Source: Gaiellasilicea sp963806955
GTDB taxonomy: Bacteria > Actinomycetota > Thermoleophilia > Gaiellales > Gaiellaceae
NCBI GenBank assembly: GCA_963806955.1
Contig: CAWDZG010000002.1
Span: forward strand, 992,001-1,056,000
Reading direction: 5' to 3'
DNA: 64,000 nucleotides
The translations under genes and the position numbers were made by a program. The notes under the pieces are model-generated. The model was not told the origin of the DNA. It saw only the letters and a list, made by a program, of their open reading frames with translations, and did no database searches. This document shows, one piece after another, positions 18,788-26,323 of the stretch (position 1 is the first letter of the stretch; the number at the start of each line of letters is the position of its first letter).

Positions 18788-19954
18788 CTAGCCGGCGAGC
18801 CTGATCGGCATGATCAGGTAGGTGAAGTCGCCGGCGGCGTCCTCCAGGATCGCCGGCCGCAACGGGTTGATCAGCTTCATCTTCACGTCGTCGCCGACGA
18901 TCGAGTCGACACCGTCGCGGAGGAACTCGGCGTTGAAGCCGATCACGAACTCCTCGCCCGAATACGCGGCGGGCATCGTCTCCTGCGTCTCGCCGACGTC
19001 CTGGGTCTGCGCGGAGATGGTCAGCTCCCCGTCGGCCAGGCGCAGGCGCAGTGGCGAGTTTCGCAACGCGAGCACGGAGGCGCGTCGGACGACGTCGGCG
19101 AGCTCCGCCTTCGGCAGCGTCAGCTCGACCTCGAACGACTCCGGCAGGAGCGCGCGGTAGTTCGGGAACTGGCCGTCGATGCGGCGCGTCGTCAGCCACG
19201 CGTCCGCCCCGTCCCCGACGCCGGTGCCGAAGACGACGTGGTTCTCGTGCACGCCGAGCTCGATCGTGTCGCCGCCGGCGAGGCGCGACAGCTCGGTCAG
19301 CGCCCTGGCCGGGATGATCGCCTCGAGCTCCGGCGCGGACTCCCCCAGGTCGGTCTCCTTGACGGAGAGCCGGTACGAGTCGGTTGCGACCATGACGAGC
19401 TTCCCGGCCTCGAACCGCACGAGGATGCCGGTCAACACCGGGCGCGACTCGTCGCGCGACGCAGACCGGGCCACGCGGTCGACGGTTTCGAGCAGCGCCT
19501 CGCGGTCGATCGCATGCAGCTGCGCGTCCACCGCCGGCAGACGAGGGAAGTCCTCGGCGTTGAAGACGTGCAGGCGCGAGTTGTAGGAGCCGGAGACGAT
19601 CTGCACCGTGCCCTCCTCGGGCCGGTACTCGATCGTGACCTCGGTCTCGGGCAGCAGTCGCGCCAGCTCGACGAGTGGCTTGCCGGGGATGACCACCGCT
19701 CCGTCGCCTTCGACCTCGGCGTCGAGGGTCGTGCGGAGCGAGAGCTCCATGTCGGTGGCAGCGAGCGTGAGCGTGCCGGCTTCGGCTGCGACCAGGATGC
19801 CCGAGAGCACCTGGACGGTGCCGCGGGTCGAGACAGCGCGGCCGACGATGCCGAGCTTCGCGACGAGCTCGTCGCGTGCGACGGTGATCTTCATTCCGGT
19901 GCCGGTCGACATGCTCGTCGGCATCGTCGCATCTCCCGCTGTCTCTAGCTCCAT
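18788..19954 (-). CDS. dnaN: DNA polymerase III beta subunit (sliding clamp)
   Basis: Ring clamp that tethers polymerase. About 388 residues counted from the first ATG. Three clamp domains are recognisable: KITVARDELVAKLGIVGRAV at the start, RLHVFNAEDFPRLP, ATDSYRLSVKET, and the end TYLIMPIRLAG, matching the family's terminal YLIMPVRL. The exact start is open: ATG 19954, ATG 19924 (GGGAG 8 bases upstream) or ATG 19894 (fits the family start MKITV). The 158-bp gap to dnaA carries DnaA-box-like sites. Confidence 0.96.
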   Translation of the reverse strand: MELETAGDATMPTSMSTGTGMKITVARDELVAKLGIVGRAVSTRGTVQVLSGILVAAEAGTLTLAATDMELSLRTTLDAEVEGDGAVVIPGKPLVELARLLPETEVTIEYRPEEGTVQIVSGSYNSRLHVFNAEDFPRLPAVDAQLHAIDREALLETVDRVARSASRDESRPVLTGILVRFEAGKLVMVATDSYRLSVKETDLGESAPELEAIIPARALTELSRLAGGDTIELGVHENHVVFGTGVGDGADAWLTTRRIDGQFPNYRALLPESFEVELTLPKAELADVVRRASVLALRNSPLRLRLADGELTISAQTQDVGETQETMPAAYSGEEFVIGFNAEFLRDGVDSIVGDDVKMKLINPLRPAILEDAAGDFTYLIMPIRLAG

Positions 19955-20112
19955 AATTCTTTAAATCCTCTCGTAGAAGTCATAGGGAGTGTGGACACCG
20001 GGGAAGACAGCATGTTCCCGCAGCGGCGCGCCGTTTGCGCGGTGGGTCCATTCGGTGGACAACACGCGGGATTCAACAGGCTGGGTGCGGTTTGAAGAGC
20101 TTCCCACAGAAA
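19955..20112. other. dnaA-dnaN intergenic region with DnaA-box-like sites
   Basis: 158 bp. TGTGGACAC (19990-19998, reverse complement GTGTCCACA) and GGTGGACAA (20054-20062, reverse complement TTGTCCACC) each differ from the actinobacterial box TTGTCCACA by one base. A weaker TTCCCACAG lies at 20101. It may be a second DnaA-binding cluster or serve in dnaN control. The AT-rich TTTAAAGAATT is next to the first dnaN ATG. Confidence 0.6.
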
Positions 20113-21477
20113 TCACCCGGCTTGCTTGATCCGTGCGGTCAACTCCTGCACAAGGTTGTACACAGTGCGATCCTCCCGGATCATCCCCTCGATCTTCGCG
20201 TTCGCGTGCATCACGGTCGTGTGGTCGCGGCCGCCGAACTCCTTGCCGATCCGCGGCAGCGACGAGTCGGTGAGCGCGCGCGAGAGGTACATCGCGACCT
20301 GGCGGGGATAGGCGATCGCCTGCGACCGCTTGGCGCTGCAGAGCTCGTTCACGCTCATCCCGAAGCGCTCGGAGACGGTCTCCTGGATGCGCCGGATCGA
20401 GATCTCGACCGCCTGGCCCTGCGGGAAGACGTCCTTGAGCACGTCCTCGGCGAGCTCGACCGTCATCGGCCGGCCGGTGAGGGACGAGAAGGCGACGACG
20501 CGTGTGAGCGCCCCCTCCAGCTCGCGGATGTTCGTCGTGACGCGCTCGGCGACGTACGTGAGCACGTCCGGGTCGGGAACGTGGATCCGGTCGGTCTTCT
20601 CCTTCTTGCGCAGGATCGCGATCCGCGTCTCGAGGTCGGGCGGCTGGATGTCCGTGATCAGCCCCCACTCGAAACGAGAGCGCAGCCGCTCCTCGAGCGT
20701 CGCGATCTCCTTCGGGGGCCGGTCGGACGAGATCACGATCTGCCGGCCGGCCTCGTAGAGGGAGTTGAACGTGTGGAAGAACTCCTCCTGGATCCGTTCC
20801 TTGCCCTCGAAGAACTGGACGTCGTCGACGAGCAGGACGTCATAGGTGCGGTAGCGCTGCTTGAAGCCCTCGATCCGCTTGTCGCGGAGCGAGTTGATGA
20901 AGTCGTTCATGAACGTCTCGCTCGTGACGTAGCGCGCAGTGAGCCCGTTGCCGTGCTCGCCGACGTACTGGCCGACGGCCTGGAGCAGGTGGGTCTTGCC
21001 GAGGCCCGTGCCGCCGTAGATGAAGAGCGGGTTGTAGGCCTGCGCGGGCGCCTCGGCGACCGCGAGCGCCGCGGCGTGCGCGAAGCGGTTCGACGAGCCG
21101 ATCACGAACAGGTCGAACGTGTACTTCAGGCTCATCGACGTGCGGGGGGTCGGCTCGGGCGTCCGGACGGGCTGCTCGAGCGGCGCCCCGTCGGCGGGCT
21201 CCGGCACGGGCGCGTCGTCGCGGACACTCAGGTGGATCCGGCGCTCGTGCCCGGTCGCGTCCTTGACAGCGGCGCGGATCAGGCCGAGGAAGTGACCCTC
21301 GATCCACTCGCGCGTGAAGTCGTTCGGGACGGAGAGGGTGAAGGCGTCGTCGGTGAGCGCGATCCCTGCTGCGCTGCCGAACCAACTGCCAAATGTGGCC
21401 TCGTTGAGCGCCCCCTTCAACCGACTCGCCACCTCGTCCCAGAGGCTTTCGGCAGTCAGCTCGATTTGGTGCTCCAC
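20113..21477 (-). CDS. dnaA: Chromosomal replication initiator DnaA
   Basis: 454 residues. Domain I begins ELTAESLWDEVASRLKG; a short acidic/Pro linker (about 105-135) is domain II; domain III is the AAA+ ATPase with Walker A GGTGLGKTH, Walker B VLLVDDVQF and the ISSDRPPKEI sensor; domain IV holds the DNA-binding signature GGRDHTTVMHA that reads DnaA boxes. GTG start at 21477. A good sigma-70-type promoter (TTGAGA-17-TATGCT) lies 40 bp upstream, next to the box cluster, as expected for autoregulation. Confidence 0.98.
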   Translation of the reverse strand: MEHQIELTAESLWDEVASRLKGALNEATFGSWFGSAAGIALTDDAFTLSVPNDFTREWIEGHFLGLIRAAVKDATGHERRIHLSVRDDAPVPEPADGAPLEQPVRTPEPTPRTSMSLKYTFDLFVIGSSNRFAHAAALAVAEAPAQAYNPLFIYGGTGLGKTHLLQAVGQYVGEHGNGLTARYVTSETFMNDFINSLRDKRIEGFKQRYRTYDVLLVDDVQFFEGKERIQEEFFHTFNSLYEAGRQIVISSDRPPKEIATLEERLRSRFEWGLITDIQPPDLETRIAILRKKEKTDRIHVPDPDVLTYVAERVTTNIRELEGALTRVVAFSSLTGRPMTVELAEDVLKDVFPQGQAVEISIRRIQETVSERFGMSVNELCSAKRSQAIAYPRQVAMYLSRALTDSSLPRIGKEFGGRDHTTVMHANAKIEGMIREDRTVYNLVQELTARIKQAG

Positions 21478-21516
21478 GCGGTCGCCGGCCCCTTCACTCA
21501 GTCGTCAGGAGCGGCG

Positions 21517-21545
21517 AGCATAGCAGCGTCTCGGGCCGCTCTCAA
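21517..21545 (-). promoter_or_regulatory. dnaA promoter
   Basis: Minus-strand TTGAGA (21540-21545), 17-bp spacer, TATGCT (21517-21522): the best -35/-10 pair in the window. Transcription would start near 21510, giving a leader of about 33 nt. Confidence 0.7.
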
Positions 21546-21713
21546 CAGGTGCAAAGCGCGGCAAAAGACCCCGATTTGCAGGGATATTCTCACTTCCACA
21601 TCACTTTCCACAGCTGTGGAGAACCTGTGGGAGAACGCTGCTGCCGGTGCCCGTTTGCGGGTCTTTTCCCGGATCCACTCCGGCTGTGGATAACCACTTT
21701 CGGGTCCCTCGTC
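21546..21713. other. Probable oriC: DnaA-box cluster between dnaA and rpmH
   Basis: It holds a perfect E. coli-type box TGTGGATAA (21685-21693, reverse complement TTATCCACA); a 14-bp perfect palindrome TCCACAGCTGTGGA (21607-21620), formed by two facing box-like halves; and further TTCCACATC and CTGTGGGAG matches. The cluster is bracketed by a 9-bp inverted repeat, AAAAGACCC (21563-21571) and GGGTCTTTT (21659-21667). GATATTCTCACTT (21582-21594) is the most AT-rich stretch. The location between dnaA and rpmH is a classical origin site. Confidence 0.75.
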
Positions 21714-21719
21714 TATACT
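21714..21719 (+). promoter_or_regulatory. rpmH -10 box
   Basis: TATACT, with an expected start of transcription near 21726 and a leader of about 46 nt before the TTG at 21772. No clear -35. Confidence 0.6.
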
Positions 21720-21771
21720 TTCGCTCCCCGCCCGCCGGGCGACCTTCCCGCTCCACCCGGAGACCACGTCT

Positions 21772-21906
21772 TTGAAGCGCACCTATCAGCCCAATGTCCG
21801 CCGCCGCAAGCGCAAGCACGGCTTCCGCGCGCGCATGGCCACCCGCGCCGGGCAGGCGATCCTCAAGCGCCGCCGTGCCAAGGGTCGCAAGCGGCTCTCC
21901 GCCTGA
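21772..21906 (+). CDS. rpmH: 50S ribosomal protein L34
   Basis: 44 residues, full L34: KRTYQPNVRRRKRKHGFRAR then MATRAGQAILKRRRAKGRKR and LSA. The start is a TTG, with GGAG (21759-21762) 9 bases upstream; no other start fits, because the conserved KRTYQP motif follows directly. It opens the conserved rpmH-rnpA-yidD-yidC-jag-rsmG series next to oriC. Confidence 0.97.
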   Translation: MKRTYQPNVRRRKRKHGFRARMATRAGQAILKRRRAKGRKRLSA

Positions 21907-21917
21907 GCCCGCCCGAC

Positions 21918-21923
21918 TATCCT
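21918..21923 (+). promoter_or_regulatory. rnpA -10 box
   Basis: TATCCT exactly 6 bp before the rnpA GTG, in the 23-bp gap after rpmH. It implies a second, leaderless transcript in addition to read-through from rpmH. Confidence 0.5.
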
Positions 21924-21929
21924 CGCAGC

Positions 21930-22286
21930 GTGCAACGCCGGAACCGCCTTTCGCGCTCCCGGGACTTCGACGCCGTCTACCGCAGCGGCCGCTCGGCGTC
22001 GACGCGTTTCCTCGTCCTGTACTGGTTCCCCCGCGCCGAGGGCGAGGGGGAGGGTGATGCGCCGCGGCTCGGGCTCGCCGTGCCGAAGTCGGTCGGGAAC
22101 GCCGTCGTCCGCAACCGGGTGAAGCGCCAACTGCGCGAGACCTGGAGCGAGCTCGCCGGGCAGGCCCGCCCCGGCCACGACTACGTGCTCGTCGCGCGCC
22201 CCGGGCTTGCCGAGCCGGCGGACACGCGTGGGCACGAGTGGCTCGCCGAGCGCGTGACGGAAGTGCTCGAGAAGGCGGCCGCATGA
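21930..22286 (+). CDS. rnpA: Ribonuclease P protein component
   Basis: 118 residues from a GTG at 21930. The family pattern is clear: RRNRLSRSRDFDAVYRSGRS at the start, LGLAVPKSVGNAVVRNRVKR (the RNR motif that contacts P RNA) and LRETWSEL. It assists the catalytic RNA in 5' maturation of tRNAs. The stop overlaps the yidD ATG (ATGA). Upstream in-frame sequence belongs to rpmH and the origin and is not part of the protein. Confidence 0.95.
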   Translation: MQRRNRLSRSRDFDAVYRSGRSASTRFLVLYWFPRAEGEGEGDAPRLGLAVPKSVGNAVVRNRVKRQLRETWSELAGQARPGHDYVLVARPGLAEPADTRGHEWLAERVTEVLEKAAA

Positions 22287-22492
22287 AGTACGCGGGGATC
22301 GCCCTGGTCTACGTCTGGCGGTACACGTTCGGGCTGCTGACACCGCCGAACACGTGCAAGTTCCACCCGAGCTGTTCGCAGTACGCGCTGGATGCCTTCC
22401 AGACCCACGGCCTGCTCAAGGGCTCCGCGAAGGCAGGCTGGCGGCTGCTCCGCTGCAACCCGTGGAGCCACGGCGGAGTCGATCCCGCGTGA
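22283..22492 (+). CDS. yidD: Membrane protein insertion efficiency factor YidD
   Basis: 69 residues: YVWRYTFGLLTPPNTCKFHP, SCSQYALDAFQTHGLLKGS and RLLRCNPWSHGGVDPA match the YidD family almost end to end, including the three Cys and the final CNPW-GG-DP. A small amphipathic protein at the inner face of the membrane, associated with YidC. ATG overlaps the rnpA TGA; the stop overlaps the yidC GTG. Confidence 0.95.
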   Translation: MKYAGIALVYVWRYTFGLLTPPNTCKFHPSCSQYALDAFQTHGLLKGSAKAGWRLLRCNPWSHGGVDPA

Positions 22493-23307
22493 TCGTCGCC
22501 GGCATCCTCACCCCGCTCGAGGACCTGCTCACGTGGGTCCTCACGAACCTGCACGACACGGTCGGCCTCTCGTGGGGCTGGTCGATCGTCACCCTCGTCG
22601 TGATCGTGCGGATGCTGCTCGTGCCGCTGACCGTGCGCCAGATCCACTCGATGCAGAACCTCCAGGCGCACGCGCCGGAGATGAAGAAGATCCAGCAGCA
22701 GTACAAGCACGACCGCCAGAAGATGAACGCCGAGATGATGGCGTTCTACAAGGAGAACCAGATCAACCCGGCGGCCTCGTGCCTGCCGATCCTGGCGCAG
22801 TTCCCCGTCTTCATCGGCCTCTTCTTCGTGCTCAAGGGCTTCGAGAAGGAGATCCTGCCGCAGTTCCCCGCCTCCACGCTCGACTGGCTGCACCTGATCA
22901 ACATCACGGAGGACACGAAGGTCGGCTGGGGCCCGCTCCTGATCGTGCTCTACGGGATCAGCCAGCTGACCTCGTCGTACCTGATGTCGCAGAACATGCA
23001 GCCGGCCCAGCGCGCGATGCTGCTGATCCTTCCGATCGCCTTCATCCCCTTCGTGCTCAACTTCCCTTCCGGCCTGATGCTCTACTGGCTGACCACGAAC
23101 CTGTGGACGACCGGCCAGGGCCTGATCACCCGCCGGTTGACGCCGAAGCCACAGCCGCCGCCGAAGAAGAGCTCGCGCACGCCACCCAAGAGCGCTGCCG
23201 CCGAGCCGGCCGCGGCCGTCCAGAAGTCAGCAGCCCGGGAGCAGCCGGCCGCGCCGCCGCGGGTGCGCAAGGTGAAGAAGAAGAAGAAGGGCGGCGCGCG
23301 CCGGTGA
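22489..23307 (+). CDS. yidC: Membrane protein insertase YidC/Oxa1
   Basis: 272 residues. Membrane segments lie near 25-45, 100-120, 150-170 and 195-220; the cytosolic hairpin EMKKIQQQYKHDRQKMNAEM and FYKENQINPAASCLPILAQF are family hallmarks, with the hydrophilic-groove Arg in VIVRMLLVP. The C-terminal ~60 residues are Lys/Pro/Ala-rich and end KVKKKKKGGARR, a basic tail suited to binding the ribosome. GTG start overlaps the yidD TGA; Gram-positive-type length without a large periplasmic domain. Confidence 0.94.
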   Translation: MIVAGILTPLEDLLTWVLTNLHDTVGLSWGWSIVTLVVIVRMLLVPLTVRQIHSMQNLQAHAPEMKKIQQQYKHDRQKMNAEMMAFYKENQINPAASCLPILAQFPVFIGLFFVLKGFEKEILPQFPASTLDWLHLINITEDTKVGWGPLLIVLYGISQLTSSYLMSQNMQPAQRAMLLILPIAFIPFVLNFPSGLMLYWLTTNLWTTGQGLITRRLTPKPQPPPKKSSRTPPKSAAAEPAAAVQKSAAREQPAAPPRVRKVKKKKKGGARR

Positions 23308-24008
23308 GCGAGATCTCGGTCGAGACCACGGGCGAGACCGTCGGCGAGGCCAAGTGGGCCGCGCTTCGCGAGCTCGAGCGCCAGCGCCCCGGCCTGAACA
23401 AGGACGCGGTGCGGTTCCAGGTGGTGACGGAGGGCGAGCGCGGCCTGCTCGGAGTCGGCTACGAGCCCGCCCGCGTCGTCGCGAGCATCGACGAGGAGGA
23501 CGCGCCTGCCCGCGAGCCGGTCGTCTCGGCTCCACGGGAGGGTGAGAGCGAGGACGCGACGAGGCTGCGCGAGGTCGTCGAGCGGATCGTCAACGGGATC
23601 GGCGTCCCGTGCACGATCGAGGTCGACGAGACCGAGGAGGAGATTCGCGCCACCTGCGACGGCGCCGACCTCGGCATGTTGATCGGCCGCCACGGCCAGA
23701 CGATCGACGCGATCCAGTACCTCGCGAACGCAATCATCTTCCGCGGCCGCTACGACGAGCGCAAGCCCGTGATCGTCGACGCGGCCGGCTACCGCGACCG
23801 CAGGCAGGCGACCCTCGACGCCATGGCCGTCCGGCTGGCCGAACAGGCCGCCGCCACGGGACAGCGGGTCGAGCTCGAGCCGATGACCGCCGTCGAACGG
23901 AAGATCGTGCACGAGAAGCTGAAGGACGATCCCGAGGTCGAGACGGCGAGCGAGGGCACGGAGCCCAACCGCTTCGTCGTCATCTACCCGCGCAACGTCT
24001 CTGTCTGA
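23304..24008 (+). CDS. jag: Jag/KhpB-type RNA-binding protein (Jag-N, KH, R3H)
   Basis: 234 residues from a GTG overlapping the yidC TGA. Jag-N domain (residues 1-50: SEISVETTGETVGEAKWAAL ... ERGLLGVGYEPA), a KH domain with LIGRHGQTIDAIQYLANAI near 130-150, and a C-terminal R3H domain with LEPMTAVERKIVHEKLKDD (R-x3-H pattern) near 195-215. In other bacteria KhpB binds RNA and affects cell division and envelope genes. The stop overlaps the proposed rsmG start. Confidence 0.93.
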   Translation: MSEISVETTGETVGEAKWAALRELERQRPGLNKDAVRFQVVTEGERGLLGVGYEPARVVASIDEEDAPAREPVVSAPREGESEDATRLREVVERIVNGIGVPCTIEVDETEEEIRATCDGADLGMLIGRHGQTIDAIQYLANAIIFRGRYDERKPVIVDAAGYRDRRQATLDAMAVRLAEQAAATGQRVELEPMTAVERKIVHEKLKDDPEVETASEGTEPNRFVVIYPRNVSV

Positions 24009-24588
24009 CGTCCTCGAGCGCTGGCTCGCCGCGGTGGTGGAGACGCCGGGCCTGACCGGGCTGAAGGATCCGGCCGAGGCGCGCCGCGTGCTGCTCGACG
24101 ATGCGCTCGCGGGGCTCGAGCTCGTGCGGAGCTGCGAGGGCTCGATCGTGGACGTCGGTTCCGGCGGCGGCACGCCGGGGATCCCGCTGGCGGCGTCGCT
24201 GCCGGAGCGGGAGCTGACGCTGCTCGAGGCGGAGCGCCGGAAGACGGAGTTCCTGCAGCGCTGGGCCGACGAGCTCCCGAACCTCAGCGTCGTCTGGGGC
24301 CGCGCCGAGGAGCAGCCGACGGACGTCTACGGGGTCGCCGTCGCGAAGGCGCTCGCGCAGCCCCCGGTCGCGGCCGAGTGGTGCCTGCCGCTCGTCCGCG
24401 AGGGCGGCGCCGTGATCCTCTGGGTCGGCCCCTCCGCGGAGCGGGAGCGGATCGCAGCCGCGGCGGGACAGCTCGCCGGCGAGTTGGAGGAGTGGGTGCC
24501 GGGCTTTGCGGTCCTCCGCAAGACGGGCCGCACGCCGGCGGGGTTCCCACGCCGGCCGGGTGTCGCGAAGAAGCGCCCGCTGGCCTAG
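24001..24588 (+). CDS. rsmG: 16S rRNA (guanine527-N7)-methyltransferase, probable CTG start
   Basis: SAM-dependent methylation of G527 (also called GidB). Motif I is IVDVGSGGGTPGIPLAASLP, followed by ELTLLEAERRKTEFLQ and VAKALAQPP. The first common start codon, GTG 24034, would cut the first helix (DVLERWLAAVVETPGLTGLK), which is aligned in the family. The frame is open upstream to CTG 24001, which overlaps the jag stop by 8 bp and restores a normal N-terminus; 195 residues then. The stop shares CTAG with the convergent VOC gene. Confidence 0.9.
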   Translation: MSDVLERWLAAVVETPGLTGLKDPAEARRVLLDDALAGLELVRSCEGSIVDVGSGGGTPGIPLAASLPERELTLLEAERRKTEFLQRWADELPNLSVVWGRAEEQPTDVYGVAVAKALAQPPVAAEWCLPLVREGGAVILWVGPSAERERIAAAAGQLAGELEEWVPGFAVLRKTGRTPAGFPRRPGVAKKRPLA

Positions 24589-24977
24589 GCCGGCCCGAGC
24601 TCCTCGAAGAGCGTCAGCTGCAGCCCGGCCGGGCCCTCGAGTCGGGCGTTCAGCGAGCGCCACGGAGTCTCCGTCGGCGCCGCGACAACCTCCGCTCCCG
24701 CCGCCGACAACCGGGCGGCTGCCTCGCGAGCGTCGCCGACTTCGAACGCAAGCCGGATGTGGCCGGCGACCCGCCGGCCGACCTCGACCTCGTCGACATA
24801 GGCGGCGTGCTCGGGCTCGAGCAGCTCGAGTGTCGCGCGGCCCGCCTCGAGGATCGTCACGCGGCCGCGATCGGAGAATGCCGCCACCTCCTCGAGGCCG
24901 AGCACGTCTCGGTAGAAGCGCAGGGCCTCGTCGTAGTCCTCGGCGGTGACGCAGACGCGAAGCTCCCGGACGCTCAC
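24585..24977 (-). CDS. VOC-family (glyoxalase/bleomycin-resistance fold) protein
   Basis: 130 residues. Two beta-alpha-beta3 repeats: EDYDEALRFYRDVLGLEEVA in the first and RLAFEVGDAREAAARLSAAG ending LEGPAGLQLTLFEELG in the second, with Glu metal-ligand candidates in TLELLEPE and near the C-terminus. The substrate is unknown. The GTG start is set by a TATGCT box 6 bp upstream; the longer frame lies in the next gene. Confidence 0.85.
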   Translation of the reverse strand: MSVRELRVCVTAEDYDEALRFYRDVLGLEEVAAFSDRGRVTILEAGRATLELLEPEHAAYVDEVEVGRRVAGHIRLAFEVGDAREAAARLSAAGAEVVAAPTETPWRSLNARLEGPAGLQLTLFEELGPA

Positions 24978-25528
24978 GGCTCCAGCATAGGCGCGGCGTT
25001 CCGGAGCCGGATGCCGCTGTGCTCGAGCGTCGAGGCGGCGACCTCGTTCCACGCCGGCCACAGGCTCTGCAGCGCCCGCAGCTCGATCTCGGCGCCGGCG
25101 TGCCGGTCGACCAGGTCGCCCAGAGGGAGCACGTCGTCCGGCTCGACAGGCTCCCGGGCGACCCAGTAGCCGCCGACCTCGGGATGGCGCTCGAACGGAG
25201 CGTCCGGCAGGCGGTAGGCGTACACCGCCGTCGTGCGCAGACGGGGCAGCCAGCGCTCCTCGACGAGGTGGACGCGAGCGGCCGCTCCGAGGAGCCGCGA
25301 CACGTCCGCCGGGTCGCTCGCCGCAGCGGCCCAGAACGTCCCGCGCGGGCAGGCGCGGGGGAACCAGTAGCAGGGGAGGTGGCGGGTGTCGACCGCCCAG
25401 ACGAGCGGCTCCGCCTCGGCCGCGGTCGCGCTCACGTGCGGCGCGAAGCGCTCGATCGCCGCGTCCTCGCTCACGTGCCAGAGCGCGTGTGGGCCCTCGC
25501 CTGCGTACGGGGGAGCGGGGTCGCGCAC
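24974..25528 (-). CDS. DUF6886-like protein of unknown function
   Basis: 184 residues from a GTG at 25528. Family features: LWHVSEDAAIERFAPHVS near residue 15, LVWAVDTRHLPCYWFPRACP near 45 and GTFWAAAASD after it. It is soluble, with no signal peptide, and rich in Trp, His and Pro. The function is unknown. The longer reading of the frame (to 26482) runs backwards through parA and is not real. The start is supported by TATTCT 6 bp before the GTG. Its 3' end overlaps the VOC start by 4 bp. Confidence 0.8.
   Translation of the reverse strand: MRDPAPPYAGEGPHALWHVSEDAAIERFAPHVSATAAEAEPLVWAVDTRHLPCYWFPRACPRGTFWAAAASDPADVSRLLGAAARVHLVEERWLPRLRTTAVYAYRLPDAPFERHPEVGGYWVAREPVEPDDVLPLGDLVDRHAGAEIELRALQSLWPAWNEVAASTLEHSGIRLRNAAPMLEP
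24984..24989 (-). promoter_or_regulatory. -10 box of the VOC gene
   Basis: TATGCT on the minus strand, exactly 6 bp before the GTG at 24977. It lies inside the 3' end of the DUF6886-like gene. Confidence 0.55.
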
Positions 25529-25534
25529 AGGACG

Positions 25535-25540
25535 AGAATA
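25535..25540 (-). promoter_or_regulatory. -10 box of the DUF6886-like gene
   Basis: TATTCT on the minus strand, exactly 6 bp before the GTG at 25528. It is one half of a divergent promoter pair with parA. Confidence 0.6.
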
Positions 25541-25555
25541 GTCCGACCCCCTCAC

Positions 25556-25561
25556 TAGACT
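25556..25561 (+). promoter_or_regulatory. -10 box of parAB
   Basis: TAGACT exactly 6 bp before the parA GTG. The two divergent -10 boxes are only 15 bp apart, so transcription in the two directions may interfere. Confidence 0.6.
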
Positions 25562-25567
25562 CGATCC

Positions 25568-26323
25568 GTGGCCGGAACCATCTATGCGCTCGCGAATCAG
25601 AAGGGTGGGGTCGGCAAGACGACGACCGCCGTCAACCTCGCCGCCTGCCTCGCCGAGGCGGGCGAGCAGGCGCTGCTCGTCGATCTCGACCCACAGGCGA
25701 ACGCCACGTCGGGCCTCGGCGAGAAGGCGAACGGCGTCTCGAGCTACGACCTGCTCGACGGCGCGCCGGTCGCGGAGATCGCCCGGCCGACGCGGTTCGC
25801 GAACCTCGCGCTCGTGCCCGCGAAGCCCGACCTCGCAGGCGCGGCGGTCGAGCTCTCGCGGCACGCCGACGGCGAGCGCTTCCTGCAGGCCTCGCTCGCG
25901 GGCGCCCGCGACAGGTACGGCTACGTCTTCCTCGATTGCCCGCCGTCGTTCGGCCCGCTCACCGTGAACGCCCTCGCCGCCGCCGACCGTGTGATCGTCC
26001 CGGTGCAGGCGGAGTACTACGCGCTCGAGGGCCTCTCGCAGCTGCTCGGCTCGATCGAGCTCGTCAAGACCAGGCTCAACCCCCGCCTCGGCATCGCGGG
26101 GATCCTGCTCACGATGGTCGACGGGCGCACGCGACTCGCCGACGAGGTCGAGGCGGAGGTGCGGCGGCACTTCGGCGAGCTCGTCTTCACCCAGACCGTG
26201 CCGCGCTCGGTCCGCCTCGCCGAGGCCCCGAGCCACGGCCTCCCTGCGATCGCGTACGACCGCCGCTCCCCCGGCGCGGAGGCGTACTGGAAGGTGGCGA
26301 TGGAGCTTGTCGAACGCTCCTAG
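25568..26323 (+). CDS. parA: Chromosome-partitioning ATPase ParA (Soj)
   Basis: 251 residues. Deviant Walker A NQKGGVGKTTTAVNLA at residues 9-24, switch LVDLDPQANATSGLG, Walker B YVFLDCPPSFGPL. It forms a nucleoid-bound ATP gradient that moves ParB-parS complexes. It lacks the N-terminal HTH of plasmid ParA, as in chromosomal Soj. It overlaps parB by 17 bp, and both lie about 4 kb from oriC, the normal chromosomal position. Confidence 0.96.
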   Translation: MAGTIYALANQKGGVGKTTTAVNLAACLAEAGEQALLVDLDPQANATSGLGEKANGVSSYDLLDGAPVAEIARPTRFANLALVPAKPDLAGAAVELSRHADGERFLQASLAGARDRYGYVFLDCPPSFGPLTVNALAAADRVIVPVQAEYYALEGLSQLLGSIELVKTRLNPRLGIAGILLTMVDGRTRLADEVEAEVRRHFGELVFTQTVPRSVRLAEAPSHGLPAIAYDRRSPGAEAYWKVAMELVERS

